The notes: generated by a model not told the origin, from the letters alone. A DNA stretch of 12,076 bases from an uncultured Eubacteriales bacterium (GCA_900545455.1 UQZF01000072.1:1-12076), one strand, 5' to 3'; counted from the first letter of the stretch, positions 1 through 7,291 are shown. A program made the numbers and translations.

Positions 1-2138
1 ATGCGGTTGAACTTATCGTGTGCGATACAACGGCGGTGACGGAGAACAATCCTCAGACGGACGGGGATTTATCGCGTGACACTAAAGAGCAGGGAAATCC
101 TGCGGCGGATGTGGCTGAAAGTGAGGAGCTCGGAAAGAGGAGCATAGAGGCGAAGGTCATCGTGAGCAGGATAAAGGAGCTCACGGGCGATGAACCGCAG
201 ATGCTTTTTGACGAGACGTTAAACGGCGGTGCGGGCGGCTACAGAAGGGCGCAATACCGCGACATGGTGATTCTTCTGAGAAGTGCAAATGTGGCTGGAC
301 CTGAGTATGCCAAGGCATTAAATGACGCGGGAATACCGGCTGTGTGCAGCACGGCTTACGGATATTTCAGCGCCTACGAGATTGCGCAGGTGTTAAACAT
401 TTTAAAGGTAATAGACAATCCGCGTCAGGACATTGCGCTTGCGGGAGCGCTGCGCTCATACTTCTGCTACCTCACGGCACAGGAGCTTGCCTATGTGAAG
501 GCGGGCGAGCCTAAGAGTGACCTCTACACGGCTGTGCTTTCATACATCGACAATACGGAGAGTGAGAACTACGATGCGGCGCTTGCAGAGAAGCTCTCAA
601 AATTCCTTGATTTCATAGGAGAGTACAGAAAAAAGTCGGCATACACACCGATACATGAGCTTATAAAGAGTATCATTTACAATACGGGATATATAGTGTA
701 TGCGGCATCTAAGGAGAACGGAAAGCGCAGGATGGCGAACTTAGACATACTTGTCGACAAGGCGGCGGAGTTCGAACGCACGAGCTTTCACGGACTTTTT
801 AATTTTTTGAGATACATCGACAAGATTCAGAAGTACGAGATAGACACGGGCGAGGCGGACACGCTCTCGGAGAACGACGATGTCGTGAGAATCATGAGCA
901 TCCACAAGAGCAAGGGCTTGGAGTTTCCTATCGTCTTTGTGGCTGATATGGAGAAAAAATATAACCTCCGGGACCTAAGCGAGAGGGTGAGCTTCCACGT
1001 CGACTACGGCGTCGGAACGGATATGGTCGATGTCGCCTCGAGGGTGAGAAAAAAGACCTTTCACAAGAGGGCGATAGCCGAGAGCATGAGAGTCAACTCG
1101 ATAGGCGAGGAGCTGAGAGTGCTCTATGTGGCACTCACAAGAGCGGTCGAGAAGCTTATTCTTGTCGGCGCGGTCAGGGATGCCGAGAGCGCATCTGCCG
1201 GATGGAGAGCGAGGGCGCAGTCTCACGGCGGGGACTATGGGTATGTGTACGATTCGACCAACTATCTTGACCTTGCTGCGCCTGCATTCTTCGGAAGCGG
1301 GACAGCCAAGACGGTCTGCAAGATTGTGGAGAACTTAGATAAGCTTTACGATTCGGGCACTCCAGATGCCAAGCTTTCAGAGAGCGGTGAACCGACGGCG
1401 GGAGAGAGCGATGAGAAGCTTGAGAATGAGTTCAGGGAACGCTTCAATTTTAAGTACGCGGACGAGGCGGCAGTACATCTGCCGGGCAAGTTCTCCGTAT
1501 CGGAGTTGAAGCATCAGGCTATCGATGAGTCGGATGAAGAGGCTGTGCAGCTTGTGAAGGTCAAGGCTGACAAGCCCGTAATGAAGCTTGAGGAGGGTGA
1601 GGTGGAACGTAATCCCGGTGCCGAGAGAGGAAATGCCTACCACAAGGTATTTGAGCTTTTCGACTATGAGGTTTCGCCTGACTATGCCTCGATAAAAGCG
1701 TTCATCCACAGTCTTGTCGTAAACAGAAGGATGGATGAGGAGTATGAGAATCTTGTAAATCCGAATAAGTTTGCGGCGTTTTTAAGGACTGAGCTTGGTC
1801 AGAGAATGAAAAAAGCTGCACTGTCGGGAAGAATGTACAGGGAGAGACAGTTCATAACGGGATTTCCTGCCGGGACATTAAAGAGCGAGTATTCCGGATG
1901 CAGCGACATAATTCTTGTGCAAGGTATTATTGACTGCTGTTTTGAGGAAGATGGAGAGATGGTTATCGTCGATTATAAGACAGACAGAGTTGATGAGGAA
2001 AATGCTGAGGATATACTTAAATCACGTTATGATGAACAGCTTAAATTATATGCGCGGGCAGTTGAGCAGGTTAGCAGGATAAAAGTAAAAGAATGTATAA
2101 TTTATTCAGTATCAGTTAACCGTGAAATAAAACTGTAA
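1..2138 (+). CDS. addA: ATP-dependent helicase/nuclease subunit A, C-terminal part (5' end outside window)
   Basis: AddA pairs with AddB to resect double-strand DNA ends for RecA-dependent repair in the cytoplasm. The reading frame is open from base 3 and about 711 residues are visible, against roughly 1200 for a whole AddA, so the N-terminal ATP-binding motifs lie to the left. Numbering from base 3, a UvrD-family motif (MSIHKSKGLEFPIVFVAD) sits at about 298-315 and motif VI (GEELRVLYVALTRA) at about 368-381. A C-terminal PD-(D/E)XK nuclease follows: His547 in GNAYHKVFE, Asp644 in GIID, Asp657-x-Lys659 in VDYKTD, then YDEQLKLYA. All nuclease residues are present, so the domain looks active. 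The GTG at base 18 is internal, because the frame and conserved-looking sequence continue upstream of it. addB normally lies just upstream, which would fit the left flank. The stop is TAA, and no convincing terminator follows. Confidence 0.95.
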   Translation, partial: AVELIVCDTTAVTENNPQTDGDLSRDTKEQGNPAADVAESEELGKRSIEAKVIVSRIKELTGDEPQMLFDETLNGGAGGYRRAQYRDMVILLRSANVAGPEYAKALNDAGIPAVCSTAYGYFSAYEIAQVLNILKVIDNPRQDIALAGALRSYFCYLTAQELAYVKAGEPKSDLYTAVLSYIDNTESENYDAALAEKLSKFLDFIGEYRKKSAYTPIHELIKSIIYNTGYIVYAASKENGKRRMANLDILVDKAAEFERTSFHGLFNFLRYIDKIQKYEIDTGEADTLSENDDVVRIMSIHKSKGLEFPIVFVADMEKKYNLRDLSERVSFHVDYGVGTDMVDVASRVRKKTFHKRAIAESMRVNSIGEELRVLYVALTRAVEKLILVGAVRDAESASAGWRARAQSHGGDYGYVYDSTNYLDLAAPAFFGSGTAKTVCKIVENLDKLYDSGTPDAKLSESGEPTAGESDEKLENEFRERFNFKYADEAAVHLPGKFSVSELKHQAIDESDEEAVQLVKVKADKPVMKLEEGEVERNPGAERGNAYHKVFELFDYEVSPDYASIKAFIHSLVVNRRMDEEYENLVNPNKFAAFLRTELGQRMKKAALSGRMYRERQFITGFPAGTLKSEYSGCSDIILVQGIIDCCFEEDGEMVIVDYKTDRVDEENAEDILKSRYDEQLKLYARAVEQVSRIKVKECIIYSVSVNREIKL

Positions 2139-2148
2139 CGAACATGTA

Positions 2149-2177
2149 TTGTGTTTTATAAACATTTCTGATATTAT
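2149..2177 (+). promoter_or_regulatory. Putative sigma-A promoter of the HTH regulator gene
   Basis: A weak -35 (TTGTGT, 2149-2154) is separated by 17 bp from TATTAT (2172-2177). An extended -10 dinucleotide TG precedes it (TGaTATTAT). Transcription would start near 2184, leaving about 50 nt of leader. A short direct repeat, TGACAG at 2190-2195 and again at 2199-2204, lies just after the predicted start and could be an autoregulatory site. This is a motif match only. Confidence 0.5.
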
Positions 2178-2235
2178 CTTTTTTCCGCCTGACAGGTGTG
2201 ACAGACATTACGATTAGGCAAAGGAGAAAAGTATC

Positions 2236-3174
2236 ATGTACACGATAGGTTCGGTTATAAAGCACGAACGTGAAAAGCGCAAAATATCGCAGGAGGAGCT
2301 GTGTTTTGGGATATGTGCCGTGAGCACACTTTCAAGAATTGAACATAACGAACAGACACCTTCTATGGAAAAGGCAATGGCACTGCTTGACAGGCTTGGG
2401 CTTGAGGGCAGTGCTTATCTTTCGTTTGTTTCCAATGAGGAGTATGAGTTTTATAAGATAAGCCGCAATGCGTCGGAAATGCTGTCACAAAGACAGTATC
2501 TTAAAGCATACGAGTACATCAATAAAAATAAGAAACTGATGGAAAAAAATAAATTCAGAAGACAGTTGTCGGATGTTGTAACTGCGGTAAAAACATGCTT
2601 TGTAGACAGACAATATGAGACAGCTATCAGCATGACAGAGGAAGCAATCAGGTATACCTGCCCGCAGTTTGATAAATCAAAGAAAATAAGATTTTTTATG
2701 ACTGATATGGAAGTGAATGTCATTAACGTGATGGCTGTGTCATATTGGTGGAACGGAGAGCGTATTACGGCACTCAATCTTATGATTAGTCTCACGGATG
2801 CCCTGCGCGAGCAGTATTCGATGGTTGGAGTAAGCAATATCAGATATCCGATGATTCTGTGCAATCTCGCCAAATGGCTTAATGAGCTGTTTCGCTTCGA
2901 GGAGGCGAAGGAGTATATAGAGCTGGGGCGTGATGTATGCGTAAAGAGCGGAAAATTCCGAATGCTTCCTTATCTGTGCTGCTGCAGGGCGACGGCTCTT
3001 CAAGGGTTGAAGCATGATGAAGAAGAGGTCTTAAAAGAATACATAAGTGCCTATATTATGTTCTTAAATATGGGAATTAGTGAGGATGCCGTAAAGCTTC
3101 GTTCGTATCTGTTGGAATTTTATAACAGGGATCTTGAATGTATAGGAATGCCTGAATTTAACAGTCCCACATGA
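2236..3174 (+). CDS. XRE-family HTH regulator with TPR-like C-terminal domain (RRNPP/Rgg-like architecture)
   Basis: This is a predicted DNA-binding regulator of 312 residues. Residues about 5-58 form an XRE/Cro-type helix-turn-helix (SVIKHEREKRKISQEELCFG, then the recognition-helix region VSTLSRIEHNEQTPSMEKA). The remaining ~250 residues are predicted helical and look like degenerate TPR repeats, with no membrane segment or signal peptide. HTH plus TPR at about 300 aa is the build of Rgg/PlcR/RRNPP peptide-sensing regulators, and it is also common in other Firmicute XRE-TPR proteins, so peptide sensing is an inference. The start is chosen at ATG 2236, with AAAGGAGA about 8 nt upstream. The gene stands alone after addA with its own likely promoter. 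Its 3' end overlaps by 17 bp a convergent small ORF (3158-3214). A strong inverted repeat at 3283-3316 is a possible binding site. Confidence 0.85.
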   Translation: MYTIGSVIKHEREKRKISQEELCFGICAVSTLSRIEHNEQTPSMEKAMALLDRLGLEGSAYLSFVSNEEYEFYKISRNASEMLSQRQYLKAYEYINKNKKLMEKNKFRRQLSDVVTAVKTCFVDRQYETAISMTEEAIRYTCPQFDKSKKIRFFMTDMEVNVINVMAVSYWWNGERITALNLMISLTDALREQYSMVGVSNIRYPMILCNLAKWLNELFRFEEAKEYIELGRDVCVKSGKFRMLPYLCCCRATALQGLKHDEEEVLKEYISAYIMFLNMGISEDAVKLRSYLLEFYNRDLECIGMPEFNSPT

Positions 3175-3214
3175 TTTCAAGAAAATCAAAAAAGATGATA
3201 GAATAAAAAAACAT
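3158..3214 (-). CDS. Candidate 18-aa hydrophobic peptide convergent with the HTH regulator
   Basis: A perfect 8-nt Shine-Dalgarno sequence (AAGGAGGT, plus positions 3226 down to 3218) lies 3 nt before an ATG at 3214. The ORF reads MFFYSIIFFDFLEIMWDC and stops with TAA at 3160-3158, inside the 3' end of the regulator gene. The peptide is very hydrophobic, with three acidic residues and an acidic, Trp-containing C-terminus. Size, hydrophobicity and place beside an HTH-TPR regulator recall the SHP/ComS pheromone precursors of Rgg systems. Against this, it has no Lys or Arg near the N-terminus, which SHP precursors usually carry, and much of the ORF lies in T-rich DNA where Phe/Ile-rich ORFs arise by chance. 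The perfect ribosome site and a matching promoter are the main support. I recognise no specific homologue. Confidence 0.4.
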   Translation of the reverse strand: MFFYSIIFFDFLEIMWDC

Positions 3215-3243
3215 TTAACCTCCTTTGTACAAGAATAAGCCCC

Positions 3244-3271
3244 ATAATATCGCGGCAGACGACATTATGAA
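3244..3271 (-). promoter_or_regulatory. Putative promoter for the small peptide ORF
   Basis: Read on the minus strand, TTCATA (3271-3266, four of six to TTGACA) is followed after 16 bp by TATTAT (3249-3244, five of six to TATAAT). The predicted start is near 3237, giving a leader of about 10 nt before AAGGAGGT at 3226. The three elements are in register for the 18-codon ORF. This is a motif match only. Confidence 0.4.
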
Positions 3272-3282
3272 ATACCGTTCAG

Positions 3283-3316
3283 ATAATCGAAAGTGTTGTA
3301 ATACGCTTTCGGTTAT
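3283..3316. promoter_or_regulatory. 14-bp inverted repeat, candidate operator or RNA hairpin
   Basis: The arms at 3283-3296 and 3303-3316 pair over 14 bp, with two G-U wobbles if read as RNA, around the hexaloop TGTAAT. No T tract follows on either strand, so it does not look like a terminator. Its centre (about 3299.5) lies about 62 bp upstream of the predicted start of the minus-strand peptide transcript, a typical activator distance. It may be the binding site of the adjacent HTH regulator. That role is inferred from position alone. Confidence 0.45.
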
Positions 3317-3342
3317 GATAATAAACCATAACTATTCATATA

Positions 3343-3388
3343 AACATAGCATATTGCGGTAATTTTTTTTTTCGTATTATGCTATGTT
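3343..3388. repeat. Long imperfect hairpin with a ten-T tract in its loop
   Basis: The arms at 3343-3353 (AACATAGCATA) and 3378-3388 (TATGCTATGTT) pair perfectly over 11 bp. After one mismatch, a further five pairs (3355-3359 with 3372-3376, two of them wobbles) extend the stem. The T10 run (3363-3372) occupies most of the loop. It sits directly upstream of the subtilase gene and ends 2 nt before the AGGGAG sequence. It could be an operator, a 5'-leader structure or part of a promoter. The homopolymer is slippage-prone in principle. Confidence 0.5.
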
Positions 3389-3390
3389 AT

Positions 3391-3421
3391 AGGGAGCAGA
3401 AAAATGGTAGTATAATTTTTT
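3391..3421 (+). promoter_or_regulatory. Unusual subtilase leader: SD, three-codon mini-ORF and TATAAT next to the start codon
   Basis: AGGGAG (3391-3396) is placed 7 nt before an ATG at 3404. That ATG reads Met-Val-Val and then stop (TAA, 3413-3415), in the same frame as the subtilase ATG at 3422. A perfect TATAAT (3411-3416) overlaps the stop and ends 5 nt before the subtilase ATG, with no convincing -35 at 16-18 bp. So the ribosome site serves a minicistron rather than the gene, unless the subtilase is translated by reinitiation or from a leaderless transcript. Confidence 0.45.
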
Positions 3422-5209
3422 ATGGACAATATCAATGATTCGGGAAGACGTGAATTCGCAAATGAGGAAAGTCAGAAGCTGTCGAACGACTTGAACCTTG
3501 CTCTTGAGCTTGGCAATGCTGCACGGGCGGAGTCATCGGAGCTAAATGTGGGATATGACGCTCTGAATGATACATGGGAGCTTATTGTAAAGTACAACGG
3601 GGATGTGAGGGCGCGTGCGGAGGAGCTTGGCGGGAGTGCGGTGTTACTGTTGGGCGGATATGCAATTGTCACGATGCCGCAGAACATGATAGATAATTTT
3701 GCAGGGTTTCCGGAGGTGGAATACATCGAGAAACCACGAAGATTATTCTATTCGGTGAGCCAGGCGGCTGCACGCTCCTGCATTTATTATGCATGGAATA
3801 AGCCGTACAGTCTGAACGGTGCGGATACGCTTGTAGCGGTAATCGACAGCGGAATAGACTGGAACAACGCAGATTTCAAAAACGCAGATGGCAGCACGAG
3901 AATATTGAGCTTGTGGGACCAGACTGTAACATCCGAACGCTCAGGATATAAGCCGCCCGCAGGATATAATGTCGGAACCGAATACACAAAGGAAATTATA
4001 GACAGCGCACTTTGGGGCGATGAAAATGCAATGAGAGCGCTTGGAATGTCCGGAGATTATTCGGGACACGGAACCTTTGTGACAGGTATTGCGGCCGGAA
4101 ACGGTAGCGGCGGCTTATCACCGGTTTACCGCGGCGTGGCATACGAGAGCGGGCTTTTGATTGTCAAGCTGGGAGATTTACAGCAGAATCAGTTTCCGAG
4201 AACGACAAGACTTATGGAGGCGGTCAACTACTGTATAACGCAGGCTCAGAGATTTAAAAAGCCTGTTGCAATCAATCTCAGTTTTGGCACCAATCAGGGC
4301 TCACACGACGGAACAGACCTTCTGTCGACCTACCTCAATGCGGCGTCTGGTGTCTGGAAGAATGTCATTGTATGCGGGAGCGGAAATGAGGCGGGAAAGG
4401 GAATCCACACGGGTGGAGTGCTTGAAAGGACGAGAGCTGACACGGTGGAACTTGCCATCGGTGATTATGAGACGGATTTGAACATTCAGTTGTGGAAGAA
4501 CTATGCGGATGAGTTCGGAATTGAGCTGGCTGCGCCGTCGGGCGAGGGAAGCGGGCAGCTCAGAGAGTACGGAGCGGGCAGTTATGTGCTTGATGGGACG
4601 AGAGTCTATGTGTATTACGGTGAGCCGACACCTTACAGCAGGTATCAGCAGATATACTTCGAGTTTGTGCCGGAGAGTGGATATATAGCATTGGGCGTGT
4701 GGAAAATAATACTGACACCGATCAGAATTGTGGATGGACAGTATGATTTATGGCTTCCGGACAGCAGTACATTGAATGAAGATACGCGGTTTTTCTTTCC
4801 GACGGAAGAGACGACGCTCACAGTGCCGTCTGCGGCGGATAAGGTGATTACGGTCGGGGCGTACAATTCGAGAACGGATGCCTATGCCGATTTTTCGGGG
4901 AGAGGATACACAAGGCTTGGCGACAATGTGAAGCCCGATATTGTCGCACCGGGAGTGGACATTGTGTCAACGGCGGTGGGCGGGGGATATACCATGAGAA
5001 GCGGCACATCAATGGCGGTGCCGTTCGTGACGGGAAGTGCGGCACTCATGATGCAGTGGGGAATTGTTGAAGGAAATGACGCATATCTGTATGGAGAAAA
5101 AATAAAAGCATATCTGATAAGAAGCGCAAGACCAATGCCGGGTGAGACGATACCGTCAAAGAGAACGGGGTGGGGTGCACTCTGCCTCAATGGAATATTT
5201 GAGAGATAA
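3422..5209 (+). CDS. S8 family subtilisin-like serine protease (Csp-like)
   Basis: This 595-aa serine endopeptidase keeps the full subtilase triad: Asp142 in VAVIDSGID, His216 in GHGTFVTGIAAG and Ser530 in SGTSMAVPFVTG. An Asn in the VCGSGNEAG segment is the likely oxyanion-hole residue. Residues about 45-115 (from NVGYDALNDTWELIVKYNGD to the EYIEKPRR segment) look like an inhibitory propeptide. An insert of about 120 residues between the oxyanion Asn and the Ser box matches the jelly-roll insert of clostridial Csp proteases. There is no signal peptide or membrane anchor, so it is predicted to act in the cytoplasm or be released without Sec. Csp family members process spore germination factors, and many Lachnospiraceae carry several such paralogues of unknown substrate. 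The ATG at 3422 lacks its own ribosome site (see the leader entry), and no better in-frame start was found. It is monocistronic, ending at a terminator. Confidence 0.92.
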   Translation: MDNINDSGRREFANEESQKLSNDLNLALELGNAARAESSELNVGYDALNDTWELIVKYNGDVRARAEELGGSAVLLLGGYAIVTMPQNMIDNFAGFPEVEYIEKPRRLFYSVSQAAARSCIYYAWNKPYSLNGADTLVAVIDSGIDWNNADFKNADGSTRILSLWDQTVTSERSGYKPPAGYNVGTEYTKEIIDSALWGDENAMRALGMSGDYSGHGTFVTGIAAGNGSGGLSPVYRGVAYESGLLIVKLGDLQQNQFPRTTRLMEAVNYCITQAQRFKKPVAINLSFGTNQGSHDGTDLLSTYLNAASGVWKNVIVCGSGNEAGKGIHTGGVLERTRADTVELAIGDYETDLNIQLWKNYADEFGIELAAPSGEGSGQLREYGAGSYVLDGTRVYVYYGEPTPYSRYQQIYFEFVPESGYIALGVWKIILTPIRIVDGQYDLWLPDSSTLNEDTRFFFPTEETTLTVPSAADKVITVGAYNSRTDAYADFSGRGYTRLGDNVKPDIVAPGVDIVSTAVGGGYTMRSGTSMAVPFVTGSAALMMQWGIVEGNDAYLYGEKIKAYLIRSARPMPGETIPSKRTGWGALCLNGIFER

Positions 5210-5243
5210 AAAACGGCGGGAACGAATCCCGCCATTTATTTTG
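5208..5243. terminator. Bidirectional intrinsic terminator between the subtilase gene and typA
   Basis: A perfect 7-bp GC-rich stem, GGCGGGA (5215-5221) with TCCCGCC (5227-5233), closes a 5-nt loop. On the minus strand it is followed by six T (plus-strand A at 5208-5213), a strong terminator for typA. On the plus strand a T-rich tail (ATTTATTTT) follows, serving the subtilase gene. The convergent genes end on either side of it. Confidence 0.88.
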
Positions 5244-5249
5244 TCCTGT

Positions 5250-7088
5250 TTAATTGTTGGAAGCGTTTCTCTTAGCACGGTATCTTGCCGTTCCGTCGAG
5301 AATCTTCTTACGGATACGAAGGTTCTTCGGAGTAATCTCAAGAAGCTCATCCGTGTCGATGAACTCAAGTGCCTGCTCAAGGCTTAATATCTTAGGAGGT
5401 GTGAGACGAAGTGCCTCGTCTGCGCTTGAGGAACGTGTGTTGGTGAGCTGCTTCTTCTTACATACATTGACTTCGATGTCCTCTGCCTTGCCGTTCTGAC
5501 CTACGATCATACCGCCGTATACCTGCTCGCCCGGACCTACGAAGAGAAGTCCTCTCTCCTGTGCATTGTAAAGACCGTAAGTTACAGTCTCGCCGGCTTC
5601 GCTGGCGATAAGAGAACCCTGCTTGCGGTACTGGATATCTCCCTTGTATGGACCGTAGCCGTCAAATGTTGTATTGAGGATACCGTTACCCTTGGTATCC
5701 GTCATGAACTCGCCTCTGTATCCGATAAGTCCGCGGGATGGAATTGAGAACTCAAGTCTTGTATAGCCACCGTTGGCAGGTGACATACCGTTCAATTCAC
5801 CCTTACGGTTGCTTAACTTCTGAATAACGGTACCTGAAAATTCATCAGGAACATCCACATAAGCAATCTCCATAGGCTCAAGCTTCTGACCACGCTCGTC
5901 GTAGTGGTAGAGAACCTCTGCCTTACTTACTGCGAACTCATAACCCTCACGGCGCATATTCTCAATAAGGACGGAGAGGTGAAGCTCACCACGTCCGGAT
6001 ACCTTGAATGCCTCTGTTGTGTCTGTCTCTTCAACTCTTAAGCTGACATCGGTGTTGAGCTCTCTGAAGAGTCTGTCGCGAAGGTGGCGTGAGGTAATAT
6101 ACTTTCCTTCCTTGCCTGCAAGCGGGCTGTCGTTAACTATGAAGTTCATGGCGATTGTAGGCTCTGAAATTTTCTGGAAAGGAATAGCAACAGGGTTGTT
6201 AATTGATGTAAGCGTATCACCGATGTGGAGTTCCGCAATACCTGATATAGCTACAATGGAACCGATGGTAGCTTCGTTGACTTCCTTCTTGTTAAGACCT
6301 TCAAATTCATAGAGCTTACCAATCTTAACCTTCATCTTCTTGTCGGGATTGTGGTGGTTGACAAGCATAAGATCCTGGTTAACCTTGATTGTACCGTTGT
6401 CAACCTTGCCGACACCGATTCTTCCCACATACTCGTTGTAGTCGATGGTGCTGATGAGAATCTGTGGATCTGCATCAGGATCACCTTCAGGTGCAGGAAT
6501 ATGCTTTAATATTGTCTCGAAGAGAGGAGTCATATCGGTTGAATCGTCATCAAGGCTGTACTTTGCAAAGCCTGCCTTTGCGGATGCAAAGATGAACGGA
6601 CAGTCAAGCTGCTTGTCGCTGGCATTTAAATCCATTAAAAGCTCCAATACTTCGTCAACGACCTCATTAGGTCTTGCCTCAGGACGGTCAATCTTGTTGA
6701 CACATACAATTACGTCAAGATCAAGCTCAAGGGCTTTTCTGAGAACGAACTTTGTCTGTGGCATTGCACCTTCGTAAGCATCAACTACGAGGACAACACC
6801 GTTTACCATCTTCAAAACTCGCTCAACTTCACCACCGAAATCGGCATGACCCGGAGTATCGATAATGTTAATCTTAGTGTCCTTATAATATACAGCAGTG
6901 TTCTTGGAGAGAATGGTGATTCCTCTTTCACGCTCAATATCGTTGGAATCCATTACTCGTTCTGCAACTTCCTGATTTTCACGGAATGTTCCGCTCTGCT
7001 TTAACAGCACGTCTACTAATGTTGTCTTACCATGGTCTACATGGGCGATAATCGCAATATTTCTGACATCATTACGGGTTGTTTTCAT
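5250..7088 (-). CDS. typA: Ribosome-associated translational GTPase TypA/BipA
   Basis: TypA is an EF-G-like GTPase that binds the ribosome and aids 50S assembly and stress or cold adaptation. Numbered from the start at 7088 the protein has 612 residues, the usual length. The GTPase motifs are complete: G1 AHVDHGKTT (15-23), G2 RGITI (55-59), G3 DTPGHADF (77-84) and G4 NKID (131-134). The EF-Tu-like barrel, EF-G-like domain and TypA-specific C-terminal domain (GPYKGDIQYRKQGSLI region) follow in order. Two in-frame ATGs exist. The one at 7088 has GAGGA 5 nt upstream. The one at 7100 would add MRKF but has no ribosome site at proper distance, so 7088 is preferred. The gene is divergent from ssb and convergent with the subtilase gene. 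A 12-codon upstream ORF overlaps its start, and an inverted repeat sits inside its likely promoter. Confidence 0.97.
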   Translation of the reverse strand: MKTTRNDVRNIAIIAHVDHGKTTLVDVLLKQSGTFRENQEVAERVMDSNDIERERGITILSKNTAVYYKDTKINIIDTPGHADFGGEVERVLKMVNGVVLVVDAYEGAMPQTKFVLRKALELDLDVIVCVNKIDRPEARPNEVVDEVLELLMDLNASDKQLDCPFIFASAKAGFAKYSLDDDSTDMTPLFETILKHIPAPEGDPDADPQILISTIDYNEYVGRIGVGKVDNGTIKVNQDLMLVNHHNPDKKMKVKIGKLYEFEGLNKKEVNEATIGSIVAISGIAELHIGDTLTSINNPVAIPFQKISEPTIAMNFIVNDSPLAGKEGKYITSRHLRDRLFRELNTDVSLRVEETDTTEAFKVSGRGELHLSVLIENMRREGYEFAVSKAEVLYHYDERGQKLEPMEIAYVDVPDEFSGTVIQKLSNRKGELNGMSPANGGYTRLEFSIPSRGLIGYRGEFMTDTKGNGILNTTFDGYGPYKGDIQYRKQGSLIASEAGETVTYGLYNAQERGLLFVGPGEQVYGGMIVGQNGKAEDIEVNVCKKKQLTNTRSSSADEALRLTPPKILSLEQALEFIDTDELLEITPKNLRIRKKILDGTARYRAKRNASNN

Positions 7089-7110
7089 AAATTTCCTCAT
7101 TTCTGCGCAT
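7072..7110 (-). CDS. Candidate 12-aa upstream ORF overlapping the typA start
   Basis: On the minus strand AGGAG (7122-7118) lies 7 nt before an ATG at 7110 that encodes MRRNEEIYENNP and stops with TAA at 7074-7072. The stop falls inside the typA coding sequence in another frame, 15-17 nt past the typA ATG at 7088. The spacing is ideal for initiation, while typA itself relies on GAGGA contained within this ORF. It may be a leader peptide that couples or tunes typA translation. It is equally possible that only the typA start is used. Confidence 0.35.
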   Translation of the reverse strand: MRRNEEIYENNP

Positions 7111-7153
7111 GTTTGCGCTCCTAAAAACGTAAACCTAAATTTTCAACTTTACT

Positions 7154-7181
7154 AGTTTATCACATATTTTGATAAAAACAA
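7154..7181 (-). promoter_or_regulatory. Putative typA promoter with an inverted repeat in its spacer
   Basis: On the minus strand TTGTTT (7181-7176) and an extended -10, TGaTAAACT (hexamer 7159-7154), are 16 bp apart, giving a start near 7147. Within it lies a perfect inverted repeat, TTTATCA (7156-7162) and TGATAAA (7170-7176), with 7 bp between the arms. A protein bound there would cover the promoter spacer. Both calls rest on motif matching in AT-rich DNA. Confidence 0.4.
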
Positions 7182-7291
7182 GTCCTGATTTACATTTTAT
7201 AGGAAGAAAATGCAAACATGGAATGGATTTTTATGCGATTTTTAAATTTTTTTATTTTTTTTTTATGTTTTCGTGAATATTTGAACACATT

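Noticed and set aside
18..2138. GTG at base 18 as start of a 706-aa protein
   Set aside because: The frame stays open to base 3 and the protein lacks the N-terminal helicase motifs of AddA, so the gene is simply cut by the window edge.
3283..3316. Inverted repeat as terminator of the regulator gene
   Set aside because: It is more than 100 bp past the stop, AT-rich, and has no T tract after it on either strand.
3268..3363. 31-codon plus-strand ORF (starts MKYRSDNRKCC) downstream of the regulator, considered as a pheromone gene
   Set aside because: It has no ribosome site, is rich in polar residues and runs through both inverted repeats.
5250..7100. typA start at ATG 7100
   Set aside because: No ribosome site lies at a proper distance, and GAGGA 5 nt before the ATG at 7088 fits better; the four-residue difference has no effect on the domains.
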